Positions 50,610-59,155 of a stretch of 64,000 nt of DNA are shown piece by piece. This stretch comes from Streptomyces koelreuteriae. GTDB taxonomy: Bacteria > Actinomycetota > Actinomycetes > Streptomycetales > Streptomycetaceae. Numbering within the stretch: position 1 is the first letter of the stretch; every line of letters begins with the position of its first letter. Under the pieces are notes generated by a model that did not search any database, was not told where the DNA came from, and saw only the letters and a list, made by a program, of their open reading frames with translations. The stretch covers positions 8,060,001-8,124,000 of the forward strand of contig NZ_CP075896.1 of the NCBI RefSeq assembly GCF_018604545.1, written 5' to 3'. A program made the translations under genes and the position numbers.

Positions 50610-52211
50610 TCACCCGGCGCGCAGCACGCGCAACGCCGTGAGTGCCACATGGAGTTCGGTGCGCCGCTCCCCGGATTCCAGGTCGGACTCGAGGAGTCGC
50701 TCGATGGTGCGCAGGCGCTGGTACATGGTCTCCCGGGACAAGCCGCCGCGACGGGCCGCTGTCGTCTTGTTGCCGGCGGCGTCGAGGTAGTGGCCCAGTG
50801 TCGTGAGCAGGTCGGTGCCGTGCTTGGTGTCGTGGTCGATGAGCCGGCCGAGGCGGCGCTCGGTGTAGTCCTGGACGCGCGTGTCCTCGCGCAGGGCGTA
50901 CAGCAGACGGCGCAGGTCGATGTCCGGCAGTTCGTGGAAGGAGCGGTCCGGGGGGAGGGGCTGGCCGGGCGGGGTGGCCTCTATGACCCTGGCCGCCTCC
51001 CGGAAGGAGCGTGCCGTGTCGGCGAGGTCGGTCACCTCCGAGCCGACGCCGACGATCGCCCCGGGGACCAGACCCAGCGCGGTGCCGGACAGCCGTTCCG
51101 CCACGGGGCGCCAGGGCCGGTCGGGGCGCAGGGCGGGCAGGATGCCGAGGCGCCCGGGGGCGAGTTCGCCGACGAGGGCCGGGATCCCCGCCGACCGGAG
51201 TTCGCCGTGCAGCCGGGTCTCCAGCTCGCCTCCCTCGGCACCCGGGCCCAGGTCGAGGAGGATCGCCAGATAGCCGACGCCCTCCGTGGGCAGGCCCAGC
51301 GCGGCACAGCGGGCGCGGGCATCCTCGGGGGAGTGGTGGCGCTGCTCCGCCAGCTCCCGCAGGGCGGAGCGATGGGCCGTGTGCTCCCAGGGCGTGGAGT
51401 GGATCAGCCGGGCGACGGTCAGGGCCATCGCCGTCCGCTCCAGGACGGTGACATGCTCCGGCCCGAACGCCGGGCCGCCGTCGGCGGCCCCCCGGAGCAT
51501 GGCCAGGCGGCCCCACTGTTCGCCCTGGTAGGAGACGGGCGCCGTCAGCCAGCCCTCCGGGCCGCTCGCCCCGGTGTGGTCGCCGGGTTCGGTGGCCCGG
51601 GAGCGCTGTTCCCAGTCGCCGAGCGCCTCCTCCACCGTGCTCCCCGACGGTTCGCAGATCAGCGCCTGGTGCACCAGATTCTCCAGGACGACCGTGCGGC
51701 CGCTCATCTCCGCCGCCGCGCGCACCACGTCCTCAGGGCCCGCGCCGCGCAGCGTCAGCCCGGTGAACGCCTCGTGGATCCGCTGCGTTCGGCGCATCGC
51801 GTCGGCCTGGCTGCCGAGAATGAGGGCGTGGACGACCTGCGTGACCTCCAGGAAGTTGACGTCCCGCGCGAGGGTGACCAGCGGCAGCCCCCGCGCCCGG
51901 CACGCCTGGACCAGGGCGTCGGGCGGCCGGTGGTAGCGCCGTACCAGCTCGATGACCAGGGCGGCCGCGCCCACATCCGTGAGTTCGTCGACGTACCGGC
52001 GCACCCCCGCCGTGTCGTCGGGCAGGGGCATGCCCGTGGTCAGGACCAGCTCGCCGCCCTTGAGGAAGGACGCCGGGTCCGTCAGCTCGGTGATGTGCAC
52101 CCAGCGCACCGGCCGGTCCAGCCCGGCCGGCCCGGTGACGACCTGGGGCTGCCCGGCGGCCAGGACGGGCAGGGCCAGGATGTCGGCGACGCTCGGCGGG
52201 TGTGGGTTCAC
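50610..52211 (-). CDS. PucR-family transcriptional regulator
   Basis: The 533-aa protein has an N-terminal PucR/PurC-like sensor domain (SVADILALPVLAAGQPQVV; FLKGGELVLTTGMPLP), a central GGDEF-like/CdaR region, and a C-terminal HTH_30 (GNKTTAARRGGLSRETMYQRLRTIERLL). I chose GTG 52211 because GGGAG is ideally spaced before it; ATG 52226 would add 5 residues. It is divergent from the gabT operon over 238 bp that hold repeated ACAACG half-sites. PucR regulators often activate purine, GABA or polyamine catabolic genes, so control of gabT-gabD is likely. Confidence 0.9.
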   Translation of the reverse strand: MNPHPPSVADILALPVLAAGQPQVVTGPAGLDRPVRWVHITELTDPASFLKGGELVLTTGMPLPDDTAGVRRYVDELTDVGAAALVIELVRRYHRPPDALVQACRARGLPLVTLARDVNFLEVTQVVHALILGSQADAMRRTQRIHEAFTGLTLRGAGPEDVVRAAAEMSGRTVVLENLVHQALICEPSGSTVEEALGDWEQRSRATEPGDHTGASGPEGWLTAPVSYQGEQWGRLAMLRGAADGGPAFGPEHVTVLERTAMALTVARLIHSTPWEHTAHRSALRELAEQRHHSPEDARARCAALGLPTEGVGYLAILLDLGPGAEGGELETRLHGELRSAGIPALVGELAPGRLGILPALRPDRPWRPVAERLSGTALGLVPGAIVGVGSEVTDLADTARSFREAARVIEATPPGQPLPPDRSFHELPDIDLRRLLYALREDTRVQDYTERRLGRLIDHDTKHGTDLLTTLGHYLDAAGNKTTAARRGGLSRETMYQRLRTIERLLESDLESGERRTELHVALTALRVLRAG

Positions 52212-52308
52212 GATGGCTCCCTGCATGCCTGGTCACTCTGACAAGCCGCACTGACCTGCGCAAGAGCTGTCCATGGGAGGGACAGGGGGTGTCAGGGGGG
52301 TCCGGTGG

Positions 52309-52314
52309 TTGACA
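52309..52314 (+). promoter_or_regulatory. -35-like TTGACA upstream of gabT
   Basis: A consensus TTGACA lies 135 bp before the gabT ATG. No convincing -10 is found 16-18 nt downstream, which suggests an activator-dependent promoter or a long leader. It touches the first ACAACG half-site (52314-52319). Confidence 0.4.
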
Positions 52315-52358
52315 CAACGTCCGAACAACGCGTTCCGGCTGGACAGATCACGCGTTGT
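52314..52358. promoter_or_regulatory. Repeated ACAACG half-sites, candidate PucR operator
   Basis: ACAACG occurs at 52314-52319 and 52325-52330, exactly 11 bp apart (one helical turn). ACAACGCGT (52325-52333) also recurs as a perfect inverted repeat ACGCGTTGT at 52350-52358, separated by 16 bp. The group lies in the divergent PucR-gabT promoter region. Confidence 0.6.
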
Positions 52359-52449
52359 CGCGCCCCGCGACGGCCCGGATGCTCGGGGTTGTCGGACCAG
52401 TACCGCGGATCACCGCAAGCAGACCTCGACGTACGGCCGGGAGACGAAC

Positions 52450-53718
52450 ATGACCGCACTGTCGCCGCACCTTCGCCAGGCCACGCCCGTGGTGGCCGCC
52501 CGGGGCGAGGGCGTCCATCTCTACGGTGAGGACGGCCGCCGCTACCTCGACTTCACCGCCGGCATCGGCGTCACCAGCACCGGGCACTGCCACCCCAAGG
52601 TCGTGGCGGCGGCACAGGAGCAGGTGGGCACGCTCATCCACGGCCAGTACACGACCGTCATGCACCAGCCGCTGCGCCGCCTCGTGGAGAAGCTCGGCGA
52701 GGTGCTGCCGGCCGGCCTGGACAGCCTGTTCTTCACCAACTCCGGCAGCGAGGCCGTCGAGTCGGCGCTGCGGCTGGCCCGCCAGGCCACCGGCCGGCCC
52801 AACGTCCTGGTCTGTCACGGCGGCTTCCACGGCCGTACGGTCGCCGCCGCCTCCATGACGACCTCCGGGATCCGCTTCCGGTCCGGCTTCTCCCCGCTGA
52901 TGAGCGGTGTGGTCGTCATACCGTTCCCGACGGCCTACCGGTACGGCTGGGACGAAGAAGCCGCCACCCGCTTCGCCCTGAAGGAACTCGACTACACCCT
53001 CCAGACGATCTCCTCGCCCGCCGACACGGCCGCGATCATCGTCGAGCCGGTGCTCGGCGAGGGCGGGTACGTGCCCGCGAACCGCGCCTTCCTCGAAGGG
53101 CTGCGGGAGCGGGCGGACCGGCACGGCTTCCTGCTGATCCTCGACGAGGTGCAGACCGGCGTCGGCCGCACCGGCCGCTTCTGGGGCCACGACCACTTCG
53201 GCGTCACCCCCGACATCCTCGTCACCGCCAAGGGAATCGCCAGCGGCTTCCCCATCTCCGGCATCGCCGCCTCCGAGGAACTGATGACCAAGGCCTGGCC
53301 CGGCTCGCAGGGCGGCACCTACGGCGCCAACGCCGTCGCCTGCGCCGCGGCCTGCGCCACCCTCGACGTCGTACGCGACGAGAAGCTCGTCGAGAACGCC
53401 GAGACGATGGGCCAGCGGCTGCGCCAGGGCCTGGAGGCGGTGGCCGACCGCACCCCGGGCATCGGCGACGTCCGCGGCCTCGGCCTCATGCTCGCCAGCG
53501 AGTTCGTCACCGAGGACGGCAGCCCCGACCCCGAGACCGCCGCCCGCGTGCAGCGCGCCGCCGTCGACGAGGGTCTGCTCCTGCTGCTGTGCGGCGCCTG
53601 GAACCAGGTGGTCCGGATGATCCCGGCGCTCGTCATCGACGAGGCGGGCGTGGACGAGGGCCTGCGGGCCTGGGCGAAGGCGGTCGAGGCCGGCACGTCG
53701 GGAGCCGGGGACCGATGA
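52450..53718 (+). CDS. gabT: 4-aminobutyrate aminotransferase (class III)
   Basis: The 422-aa PLP enzyme shows the class III pattern: YLDFTAGIGVTSTGHCHPKV, FFTNSGSEAVESALRLAR, LILDEVQTGVGRTGRFW and the Schiff-base Lys in VTAKGIASGFPISG. It transfers the amino group of GABA (or a similar omega-amino acid) to 2-oxoglutarate, giving succinic semialdehyde. ATG 52450 has GGGAG upstream; the frame is open further left without a better start. It is coupled to the next gene (ATGA) and to gabD beyond, which supports GABA as substrate. Confidence 0.92.
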   Translation: MTALSPHLRQATPVVAARGEGVHLYGEDGRRYLDFTAGIGVTSTGHCHPKVVAAAQEQVGTLIHGQYTTVMHQPLRRLVEKLGEVLPAGLDSLFFTNSGSEAVESALRLARQATGRPNVLVCHGGFHGRTVAAASMTTSGIRFRSGFSPLMSGVVVIPFPTAYRYGWDEEAATRFALKELDYTLQTISSPADTAAIIVEPVLGEGGYVPANRAFLEGLRERADRHGFLLILDEVQTGVGRTGRFWGHDHFGVTPDILVTAKGIASGFPISGIAASEELMTKAWPGSQGGTYGANAVACAAACATLDVVRDEKLVENAETMGQRLRQGLEAVADRTPGIGDVRGLGLMLASEFVTEDGSPDPETAARVQRAAVDEGLLLLLCGAWNQVVRMIPALVIDEAGVDEGLRAWAKAVEAGTSGAGDR

Positions 53719-56594
53719 CCACCGCCACCCGCGACCTGGCCGGTCTGACGGCCCGGATCGCCGAGACCGCGCCCGGTCTGCGGGTGGAGACCGGCCCGGG
53801 GGCGACGGGCCCCTACGCCTACGACGCCTCCAACTACCGGGTGCTGCCCTGGGCCGTGGCCTTCCCGCGCACCGCCGACGACGTGGTCGCGGTGCTGCGG
53901 GCCTGCCGGGAGACCGGCGTCCCGGTCACGGCCCGGGGCGGCGGCACCAGCATGGCGGGCAACGCCGTCGGACTCGGGGTCGTCCTGGACTTCTCCCGGT
54001 ACATGAACCGGATCCTGGACATCGACCCCGAGACCCGCACCGCACGCGTCGAGGCCGGTGTCGTCCTCGACGCGCTGCGCGCCGCGACCGCCCCGCACGG
54101 GCTCGACTTCGGCCCCGACCCGTCCTCGCACAGCCGCTGCACCCTCGGCGGCATGATCGGCAACGACGCGTGCGGCAACCGGTCGGTGCGCGACGGGCGG
54201 ACCAGCGGCCATGTCGAGGCCCTGGAGATCGTCACGGCCGACGGCGTGCGGGCCGTCGCCGACCGCACCGGCCTGCACCCGGCCGAGCCCCGCGACGCCG
54301 GAGTCGTCGCCCGGCTCGAATCCGACCTCCGGAAGCTGATCGAGGACAACCTGGCGCCGATCCGCACCGAACTGGGCCGGATCCCGCGCCAGGTCTCCGG
54401 CTACCAGCTGCACCGCCTGCTGCCGGAGAACGGCTTCGACATGGCCCGCGCGCTCGTGGGCACCGAAGGCACCTGTGCGGTCGTCACCGCCGCGACGGTC
54501 CGCCTGGTGGCGACCGCACAGGCCTCGGCGCTGCTGACCCTCGGCTACGACGACGTCGTCGACGCGGCCGAGGACGTGCCGGAGATCCTGCGCTTCTCGC
54601 CGAGCGCCGTGGAGGGCATGGACGAGGCGATCGTCGCCACCATGCGCGTCCGCCGCGGCCCGGACTCCGTCACCGGCCTGCCCGAGGGCCGCGCCTGGCT
54701 CTACGTCGAACTCGAGGGCGAGGACCAGGCCGCGGTCGACGGCCGTGCCGCCGAACTGCTCGACGTGCTGAAGGCACAGGGCCGGCTGACCGGCGGACGG
54801 GTCGTCGAGAGCCCGGCCGAGCGGCGCTCGCTGTGGCGGGTCCGGGAGGACGGGGCGGGGCTGGCCGCCCGGCTGGTGGACGGCGGGGAGTCCTGGCCCG
54901 GCTGGGAGGACGCGGCCGTCGCCCCCGAGAACCTCGCCGCCTATCTGCGCGACTTCCGCGAGCTGCTGGCCGCGCACGCGCTGACCGGTGTGCTGTACGG
55001 GCACTTCGGCGCGGGCTGCGTCCACGTGCGGATCGACTTCGACCAGGCCACGGACACCGGCCGGGCCGTCATGCGGCGGTTCCTCTCCGAGGCGGCCACG
55101 CTCGTCGTCTCGCACGGCGGCACCCTCTCGGGCGAGCACGGCGACGGCCGGGCCCGCAGCGAACTGCTGGAGGTCATGTACAGCCACCGCATGATCAGCG
55201 CCTTCGCCGCCTTCAAGCGGATCTTCGACCCGGACGGACTGCTCAACCCCGGGGTCATCGTCGAGCCGGCACCCCTGGACGCCGACCTCGCCCTGCGTGA
55301 ACTCCCGCTCGTGGACACGTCGTTCACCTTCCCGCACGACACCGACGGTTTCACGGGCGCGGTGCGCCGCTGTGTCGGCATCGGCCGCTGCCGCAGCGAC
55401 TCCGGCGGCGTGATGTGCCCGAGCTACCGGGCCACGGGGGAGGAGAACGACTCCACCCGCGGCCGGGCCCGCATGCTCCAGGAGATGGTGCGCGGCGAGG
55501 CCGTCCAGGACGGCTGGCGCTCGACCGAGGTCAAGGACGCCCTCGATCTGTGCCTGTCCTGCAAGGCCTGCTCCAGCGACTGCCCGGTGGGCGTCGACAT
55601 GGCGACGTACAAGGCGGAGTTCCTGCACCAGCACTACAAGGGCCGCTTGAGGCCCCGCTCCCACTACTCGCTCGGCTGGCTGCCCAGGACCTCCGCACTC
55701 GCCGGATACGCGGCCCGACCGGTCAACGCCCTGCTGCGCGGACCGCTCGGCAGGCTCCTCGCCCGCCTCGGCGGCGTGACCACCGAGCGCAGGATCCCCG
55801 CCTTCGCCTCCCGGCGCGCCCTGCGGAAGACCCTGCGCGCGGCGAAGACCCTGAGCGCGGCTCCGGGGCCGGCGAAGGCCCTGCTCTTCGTCGACAGCTT
55901 CACCCGGGCCTTCCGCCCTCAGGTCGCGGGGGCGGCGAGCCGGGTCCTCGCCGAAGCCGGTGTTCCCTGCACCCCGCGCGAGGGCCTGTGCTGCGGACTG
56001 ACCTGGGTCAGCACCGGCCAGCTGTCCGTGGCCCGCAGGATCATGGCCCGTACGGTCGCCGCCCTCGACGACGGCGACGACCGGCCGATCATCGTGGCCG
56101 AGCCGAGCTGCGCCGCAGCCCTCAAACGCGACGTGCCCGAACTGCTCGGCACCGAGGCCGCACAGCGCGTCGCGGACCGCGTCCACACCTTCACCGGGGC
56201 CCTCACCGACCTCGCCGACCAGGGCTGGACCCCGCCACCGCTGCCGCAGGACGTCGTCCTGCAGACCCACTGTCACGAGTACGCCACCTTCAAGGGCCGC
56301 CGCCCCGCCGACCTGCTGCGCCGCCTCGGCGTCGGTACGGTGGACGAGGCCGAGGGCTGCTGCGGACTCGCCGGGAACTTCGGTTTCGAGGCGGAGCACT
56401 ACGACACCTCGATGGCCGTCGCGGACCTGGCTCTCACACCGCGCCTCGACGCCCTCGACGGACGACCCGTCGTCGCCGACGGCTTCAGCTGTGCCACCCA
56501 GATCGACCACCTCGCCGGTGACCGGGGCATCCGCGCCCTGCACCTCGCGGAGCTCCTCGACCCCTGCGCCGACCGACCAGGAGAGACATCATGA
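53715..56594 (+). CDS. Fused FAD-linked oxidase / Fe-S oxidoreductase (GlcD-GlcF or D-2-hydroxyacid dehydrogenase type)
   Basis: The 959-aa protein has an N-terminal FAD-binding PCMH-type domain (~20-220: VTARGGGTSMAGNAVG, LGGMIGNDACGNRSV) and a FAD-oxidase C-terminal domain (~225-520, GEHGDGRARSELL). A double 4Fe-4S region follows at ~550-640 (CVGIGRCRSD, GVMCPSYRATGE, CLSCKACSSDCPVG), then a GlcF-like part with two CCG motifs (GLCCGLTW; EGCCGLAGNFG). This fusion resembles YdiJ-like D-2-hydroxyglutarate or D-lactate dehydrogenases. Its position between gabT and gabD, coupled on both sides, suggests it oxidises a hydroxyacid connected to GABA, such as D-2-hydroxyglutarate or 4-hydroxybutyrate; this is inferred. 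Confidence 0.88.
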   Translation: MTTATRDLAGLTARIAETAPGLRVETGPGATGPYAYDASNYRVLPWAVAFPRTADDVVAVLRACRETGVPVTARGGGTSMAGNAVGLGVVLDFSRYMNRILDIDPETRTARVEAGVVLDALRAATAPHGLDFGPDPSSHSRCTLGGMIGNDACGNRSVRDGRTSGHVEALEIVTADGVRAVADRTGLHPAEPRDAGVVARLESDLRKLIEDNLAPIRTELGRIPRQVSGYQLHRLLPENGFDMARALVGTEGTCAVVTAATVRLVATAQASALLTLGYDDVVDAAEDVPEILRFSPSAVEGMDEAIVATMRVRRGPDSVTGLPEGRAWLYVELEGEDQAAVDGRAAELLDVLKAQGRLTGGRVVESPAERRSLWRVREDGAGLAARLVDGGESWPGWEDAAVAPENLAAYLRDFRELLAAHALTGVLYGHFGAGCVHVRIDFDQATDTGRAVMRRFLSEAATLVVSHGGTLSGEHGDGRARSELLEVMYSHRMISAFAAFKRIFDPDGLLNPGVIVEPAPLDADLALRELPLVDTSFTFPHDTDGFTGAVRRCVGIGRCRSDSGGVMCPSYRATGEENDSTRGRARMLQEMVRGEAVQDGWRSTEVKDALDLCLSCKACSSDCPVGVDMATYKAEFLHQHYKGRLRPRSHYSLGWLPRTSALAGYAARPVNALLRGPLGRLLARLGGVTTERRIPAFASRRALRKTLRAAKTLSAAPGPAKALLFVDSFTRAFRPQVAGAASRVLAEAGVPCTPREGLCCGLTWVSTGQLSVARRIMARTVAALDDGDDRPIIVAEPSCAAALKRDVPELLGTEAAQRVADRVHTFTGALTDLADQGWTPPPLPQDVVLQTHCHEYATFKGRRPADLLRRLGVGTVDEAEGCCGLAGNFGFEAEHYDTSMAVADLALTPRLDALDGRPVVADGFSCATQIDHLAGDRGIRALHLAELLDPCADRPGETS

Positions 56595-58030
56595 CCGAGG
56601 TACTGAACCAGCTGTTCATCGGCGGTGCCTGGGTGGACGCCGCGGACGGCGCCACCATGCCCGTCGACGATCCCGCCACCGGCGAGATCCTCAGCCAGGT
56701 CGCCGACGCCGGTGCCAAGGACGCCAGGCTCGCGGAGGAGGCGGCCGTCCAGGCCCAGGCCGAGTGGGCCCGTACGGCACCCCGGGCGCGCAGCGAGATC
56801 CTGCGCCGCGCGCACGAGATCATCCTCGAACGCACCGACGAACTCGCCCGCCTCATGACCTCCGAGATGGGCAAGCCGCTCGCCGAGGCCAGGGGAGAGG
56901 TGGCGTACGCCGCCGAGTTCTTCCGCTGGTTCTCCGAGGAGGCCGTGCGGATCGACGGGGGGTGCGGCACGCTGCCCGACGGCCGCAACCGCATGTTCCT
57001 CTCCCGCCGCCCGGTGGGCCCCTGTCTGTTGATCACGCCGTGGAACTTCCCGCTGGCCATGGGCACCCGCAAGATCGGCCCGGCGATCGCAGCGGGCTGC
57101 ACGATGATCCTCAAGCCGGCCCCGCAGACCCCGCTGTCCAGCCTCGCCCTGGCCGGGATCCTGAAGGAGGCCGGGCTGCCCGACGGCGTGCTGAACGTCG
57201 TCACCACCTCCCGCGCCGGAGAGGTCTGCGAACCCCTGCTGCGCGGCGGCCGGATCCGCAAGCTGTCCTTCACCGGCTCCACGGCCGTCGGCCGGCTGCT
57301 GCTCGCGCAGTGCGCCGACGCCGTCGTACGGACGTCGATGGAGCTGGGCGGCAACGCGCCGTTCATCGTCTTCGACGACGCCGACCTGGACGTGGCCGTG
57401 GACGGCGCGATGGTCGCCAAGATGCGCAACATGGGCGAGGCCTGCACCGCCGCGAACCGTTTCTTCGTCCACCGGTCGGTCGCCGAGGAGTTCGGACGGC
57501 GGCTCGCCGAGCGGATGGGCGCGCTCGAGGTCGGCCCCGGTACCCGGGACGGTGTGGACGTCGGCCCGCTGATCGACATCGTCGGGCGCGCCAAGGTCGA
57601 GGAGCTGGTCGCCGACGCGGTGGAGCGCGGCGCCGAGGTGCTGGTCGGCGGCCAGACGCCAGAAGGGCCCGGCTGTTTCTACCCGCCGACCGTGCTCGCG
57701 GAGGTCTCCCCCGAGAGCCGCCTCATGGACACGGAGATCTTCGGCCCGGTCGCCGCGATCCTCACCTTCGACGACGAGGACGAGGTCCTGCGCCGGGCCA
57801 ACGACACGCCCTGGGGTCTCGTCGGCTACGTCTTCACCGAGGGGCTCGACCGCGGCCTGCGCGTCAGCGAGGGCCTGGAGGTGGGCATGGTGGGCCTGAA
57901 CACCGGCCTGGTCTCCAATCCGGCCGCGCCCTTCGGCGGGGTCAAGCAGTCCGGGCTCGGCCGTGAGGGCGGCCGGGTCGGGATCGACGAGTTCCTGGAG
58001 TACCAGTACATCGCGGTGCCCGTCCGATGA
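56591..58030 (+). CDS. gabD: Succinate-semialdehyde dehydrogenase
   Basis: The 479-aa aldehyde dehydrogenase has ITPWNFPLAM (cofactor loop), KLSFTGSTAVG (Rossmann), MELGGNAP (general-base Glu) and MGEACTAANR, whose Cys is the nucleophile. The C-terminus keeps EIFGPVAAI and PFGGVKQSGLGREGG. Length and the gabT neighbour support oxidation of succinic semialdehyde to succinate. The ATG overlaps the preceding stop. A hairpin 57 bp downstream ends the operon. Confidence 0.92.
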   Translation: MTEVLNQLFIGGAWVDAADGATMPVDDPATGEILSQVADAGAKDARLAEEAAVQAQAEWARTAPRARSEILRRAHEIILERTDELARLMTSEMGKPLAEARGEVAYAAEFFRWFSEEAVRIDGGCGTLPDGRNRMFLSRRPVGPCLLITPWNFPLAMGTRKIGPAIAAGCTMILKPAPQTPLSSLALAGILKEAGLPDGVLNVVTTSRAGEVCEPLLRGGRIRKLSFTGSTAVGRLLLAQCADAVVRTSMELGGNAPFIVFDDADLDVAVDGAMVAKMRNMGEACTAANRFFVHRSVAEEFGRRLAERMGALEVGPGTRDGVDVGPLIDIVGRAKVEELVADAVERGAEVLVGGQTPEGPGCFYPPTVLAEVSPESRLMDTEIFGPVAAILTFDDEDEVLRRANDTPWGLVGYVFTEGLDRGLRVSEGLEVGMVGLNTGLVSNPAAPFGGVKQSGLGREGGRVGIDEFLEYQYIAVPVR

Positions 58031-58087
58031 CAGCCGCATCCTCCGACACGTCCGGGCGCGCGAGCGCCTGACCCCGTGACATGCCAC

Positions 58088-58117
58088 GCCCCCTGGTGCC
58101 GGTCGTCACCAGGGGGC
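58088..58117. terminator. Hairpin between convergent gabD and IclR genes
   Basis: GCCCCCTGGTG (58088-58098) pairs perfectly with CACCAGGGGGC (58107-58117), an 11-bp stem with an 8-nt loop. It lies between the gabD stop (58030) and the stop of the convergent IclR gene (58138), so it can act in both directions. Confidence 0.8.
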
Positions 58118-58137
58118 CCGTCACGCGTGCCGGTCCG

Positions 58138-58890
58138 TCACGCGCCCAGGCGGCGGTCGGTGATCTCCTTCGCCGTGTCGGCGACCAGACGGCCCCACTC
58201 GGGCAGCCGCGCCTCGTCGTAGCGCGAGTCGGGCAGCGAGACGGCCACGGAGGCGAGCGGTGTGCCGTCCTCGTCGAGGACGGGCGCGGCGATCGCGCAG
58301 ACGTCCGGGCGGTACTGGTTGCGGTTGAGCGCGTAGCCGTCGGTGCGCACCCGCTTCAGCTCGGCGCGCAGCTCGCCCGGATCGACGAGTGTGGCGTCGC
58401 TGTAGCTCTCCAGCCCGCGCTCCACCAGCTCCTCGACGTCGGCGGACGGCAGATGGGCCAGGACCGTGCGTCCCGTCGCGGTGGCGTGCAGCGGCGAGGT
58501 GTCGCCGATCGCGTGGAACGTGCGCACCGCGTGGTGGCAGTCCACCCGGTCCACGACGACCATGCACTGCAGCGCGTCCGGCACCGACAGGTGGATCGTC
58601 TCGTTCAGCGCGTCCCGCAGCCGGATCATGGGCTCCCGCGCGGCCGCGAACAGACTCGATCCCTGAAGCGCCGCCGGCCGTACGGCGAGCACGCGCGCGC
58701 CGATCTCCCAGCGCGTGGTGTCCTTGCGGTTCGCCCGCAGCCACCCGGCCTCGTTCAGAGTGACCAGCGTGCGCTGCACGGTCGACTTGGGCAGCCCGAA
58801 CAGCTTGGTCAGTTCCCCCACCGTGACCGGCTGGTGCTGCGCGACCGCTTCCAGGATCCGCAACGACCTGGTCACGCTCTTCATTTCCAT
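58138..58890 (-). CDS. IclR-family transcriptional regulator
   Basis: The 250-aa protein starts at ATG 58890 (GGGGGAA upstream). The winged HTH lies at ~5-60 (TRSLRILEAVAQHQPVTVGELTKLFGLPKSTVQRTL) and the effector domain follows (LFAAAREPMIRLRDALNETIHL; HATATGRTVLAHLP; CAIAAPVLDEDGTPLASVAVSLP). It is divergent from the oxidase-deacylase-transporter operon across 265 bp containing a CCACA-A-TGTGG palindrome, so it probably regulates that operon. Confidence 0.9.
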   Translation of the reverse strand: MEMKSVTRSLRILEAVAQHQPVTVGELTKLFGLPKSTVQRTLVTLNEAGWLRANRKDTTRWEIGARVLAVRPAALQGSSLFAAAREPMIRLRDALNETIHLSVPDALQCMVVVDRVDCHHAVRTFHAIGDTSPLHATATGRTVLAHLPSADVEELVERGLESYSDATLVDPGELRAELKRVRTDGYALNRNQYRPDVCAIAAPVLDEDGTPLASVAVSLPDSRYDEARLPEWGRLVADTAKEITDRRLGA

Positions 58891-58933
58891 CTGATTTCCC
58901 CCGTTAACTCGCGGAATCCCTTGCGTACACCCC

Positions 58934-58962
58934 TTGACTCCCCTCCTCGCCACTGCCATTCT
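58934..58962 (+). promoter_or_regulatory. Possible promoter of the amine-oxidase operon
   Basis: TTGACT (58934-58939) and CATTCT (58957-58962) are separated by 17 nt. The -35 is good and the -10 weak. If used, the transcript would start near 58970, just before the palindrome at 58987, leaving a leader of about 185 nt. Confidence 0.35.
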
Positions 58963-58986
58963 CGTGCCAGATTCTAGCACACCGTT

Positions 58987-58997
58987 CCACAATGTGG
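58987..58997. promoter_or_regulatory. Palindrome CCACA-A-TGTGG, candidate IclR operator
   Basis: A perfect 5+1+5 palindrome in the divergent promoter region between an IclR gene (start 58890) and the oxidase gene (start 59156). Sites of this size and symmetry are common for IclR regulators. Confidence 0.55.
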
Positions 58998-59155
58998 CAC
59001 AGCAGGCTGACGAAGAGAACAGCCTGAGCCCCCTCCCCCCGGACAGTGCGAGCCATGGCCCTCGGCCCATCGCCTACGCCGTCCCTTCCGGAATTCCAGA
59101 GTCCGCATACCGGGCGTACAGCATCCGCGCTCCGGGAGACGAAAGGAACCCCCTC

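Noticed and set aside
52227..52310. GGGACAGGGGGTGTCAGGGGGG-like G-rich stretch before gabT as a riboswitch or G-quadruplex
   Set aside because: G-runs are common in this genome; no conserved riboswitch core and the loop pattern is irregular.
53319..56543. Very long minus-strand open frame (1074 codons) opposite gabT and the FAD/Fe-S gene
   Set aside because: Both plus-strand genes have complete cofactor motifs; the minus frame is Gly/Asp/His-rich shadow sequence without any domain.
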